DNA of 64,000 nucleotides. It comes from Levyella massiliensis. GTDB taxonomy: Bacteria > Bacillota > Clostridia > Tissierellales > Peptoniphilaceae. The stretch is from positions 1,001,329 to 1,065,328 of the forward strand of contig NZ_HG529490.1 in NCBI RefSeq assembly GCF_000308275.2. Direction: 5' to 3'. Below the pieces are notes generated by a model. That model did no database searches, was not told where the DNA came from, and worked only from the letters and a program-made list of their open reading frames with translations. Made by a program: the position numbers and the translations under genes. Shown piece by piece: positions 62,839-64,000 of the stretch (positions are counted from its first letter, which is position 1; each line of letters starts with the position of its first letter).

Positions 62839-64000
62839 TTATTTTTGAATGGCATCAAAATCGCGAATGATGCGCGGGGTCATCATTTGATGGACCGGCG
62901 CGATCGATTGCGGATTCTGATAATAACTCTCCGTAAAGGCCTGGATGTAGGAGCGCAGATGAACCATGTTCACCACTTCGTCCACCAGACCCAATTTTGC
63001 GCAGTACTGCGGCGTGGACTTTTCTGTGTAATCATTGATCAGCTGGTTCATCTTTTCAATGACCGGTTCCAGATCGTTGCCCGCTTTCTGCTCTTTCACC
63101 AGACGACGGCTATACATTGCTGCCGCAGCGGTTTCGCCGGTCATAACGTTCATCTCTGTAGCAGCAGTGCCCAGGGAAAAGACGTTCGACGTATGTCCCT
63201 GCGGGCCGCCCATGACATAGTGTGCCGCAGCGGTACCCTTGCGCAGGGTGATTTCCAGCGATGCCATGTGCGTATCCTGGATGGAATAGATCAAAGACTG
63301 TCCCAAGCCCAGCAATTCCGCACGTTCGGCCGGATCGCCGACATCAATACCGGTCGTATCCTGAATCCATACCAGAGGCACACGATCACGAGCGCACAAC
63401 GTCACGAACTCGTTCATTTTGATCAAACCCTGGCGATACAGTTTACCGCCGATGCCGACGGATCCTTCTTTATACTCGGGATAATTCATCAGAAGGCCCT
63501 GGTTATTCGTCACAACGCCAACCAGCAAACCATTAACTTTTGCCAAACCGCAGATGATTTCCGGACCATAGCCCTTCTTGAATTCCATGAATTCTGAGCC
63601 GTCAAACAGACGTCCCAACACATCGGCCGGTTTGTACTGTTTCTTTTTGTTCAGTGGAACGATCGAATACAGATCTTCCGACGAATACAGTGGTTCCTTC
63701 GGATCGTCTACGCGGAAGAACTGCGGGTCGTAGCAGGGCAGGAATCCCACATATTTGCGGATGCCTGCTAAAACGCCTTGTTCATCGGCATAAACTTCAC
63801 GGAAGAAGCCCGTCTCGTTGTAGTGAACGCCAACCGTTCCCGGCGGTGTCGAGGTATCGCGCTTGGTCGCTTCGATCAGTTGCTCGGCGCCTTCCATGTC
63901 CATGTAGCCCTTCGGGTTCATACCGCCTAAAATACCAGCGCCACCGACGGCCATGTTAGCATCCTGATGTGCAATCAAAATCGTCGGGCTGATGGAGTGA
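62839..64000 (-). CDS. gcdA: Glutaconyl-CoA decarboxylase, alpha subunit (partial)
   Basis: The reading frame is open to the right edge, so the N-terminus is missing; about 386 codons are seen of an expected ~590. It is a carboxyltransferase of the acetyl-CoA carboxylase/propionyl-CoA carboxylase fold. Seen are ISPTILIAHQDANMAVGGAGILGGMN (read in short pieces), KKGYGPEIICGLAKVNG, IQDTTGIDVGD, MGGPQGHTSNVFSLGTAATEMNVMTGETAA and LGLVDEVV. It transfers CO2 from glutaconyl-CoA to biotin on GcdC. It precedes hgdA by 65 bp. Confidence 0.93.
   Translation of the reverse strand, partial: HSISPTILIAHQDANMAVGGAGILGGMNPKGYMDMEGAEQLIEATKRDTSTPPGTVGVHYNETGFFREVYADEQGVLAGIRKYVGFLPCYDPQFFRVDDPKEPLYSSEDLYSIVPLNKKKQYKPADVLGRLFDGSEFMEFKKGYGPEIICGLAKVNGLLVGVVTNNQGLLMNYPEYKEGSVGIGGKLYRQGLIKMNEFVTLCARDRVPLVWIQDTTGIDVGDPAERAELLGLGQSLIYSIQDTHMASLEITLRKGTAAAHYVMGGPQGHTSNVFSLGTAATEMNVMTGETAAAAMYSRRLVKEQKAGNDLEPVIEKMNQLINDYTEKSTPQYCAKLGLVDEVVNMVHLRSYIQAFTESYYQNPQSIAPVHQMMTPRIIRDFDAIQK

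Noticed and set aside
62845-63597. 250-codon open frame on the plus strand across gcdA
   Set aside because: Lies wholly antisense to a well-conserved gene, has no ribosome binding site and no recognisable domain.

Overview
The window looks like a chromosomal segment of an anaerobic, Gram-positive, amino-acid-fermenting Firmicute. The evidence is the 2-hydroxyglutarate route of glutamate fermentation (hgdA, hgdB, hgdC, gcdA, gcdB, gcdC), a monomeric [FeFe]-hydrogenase, acetate kinase, CWB2-type cell-wall anchoring, a QueT transporter and strong AGGAGG ribosome binding sites. Base composition is near 50% GC. A Peptoniphilaceae/Tissierellia relative would fit, but that is inference from gene content. 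No rRNA or tRNA gene was recognised.

Layout. 1-5.1 kb: start of an unknown leftward gene, then ddl-murF (rightward), two half-size chromate-family transporters and murG (leftward). 5.1-15.1 kb: a long leftward information-processing block: rpsF-ssb-rpsR, a terminator, then a DUF2232 membrane protein, gdpP (c-di-AMP phosphodiesterase), rplI, dnaB, a DnaD-like protein, a DnaI-like loader, an NAD(P)HX epimerase and serS. 15.4-28 kb: an M16C metallopeptidase, exonuclease III, a CAP/CWB2 wall protein, a GntR-controlled ABC exporter with a histidine phosphatase, and a single-chain helicase-nuclease. 28-34.7 kb: a polysaccharide deacetylase, a CstA-family transporter, an unrecognised membrane protein, a phased repeat array interrupted by an IS3-family element, and queT behind a probable preQ1 riboswitch. 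34.7-43.7 kb: an ATP-grasp ligase overlapping a glutamate-cysteine ligase-like gene, an MBL-fold hydrolase with a HAD phosphatase, ackA with a nucleotidyltransferase, an AI-2E family exporter and a Sel1-like protein. 43.7-52.2 kb: glmS with a fused permease-ATPase importer and its lipoprotein, the hydrogenase pair, and a Na+/phosphate symporter. 52.4-64 kb: gltS broken by one in-frame stop, a TRAP-TAXI transporter with its DUF1850 protein, and the glutamate-fermentation operon running off the right edge.

How it fits together. Glutamate (or 2-oxoglutarate) would be imported by TRAP-TAXI, possibly in place of the damaged GltS. It would be converted through (R)-2-hydroxyglutaryl-CoA and glutaconyl-CoA, and the decarboxylation would pump Na+. 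That Na+ gradient could drive the Na+-coupled transporters in the window. Acetate kinase would make ATP and the hydrogenase could dispose of reduced ferredoxin; a Rex-like palindrome precedes the hydrogenase genes.

The most unusual structure is at 32.1-33.9 kb. Heptamers of the form TACWGTA alternate with 16-bp and 23-bp spacers on a strict 53-bp period. An IS3 element with a 3-bp target duplication sits inside one 23-bp spacer, and removing it restores the phase exactly. I know of no family that matches this array.
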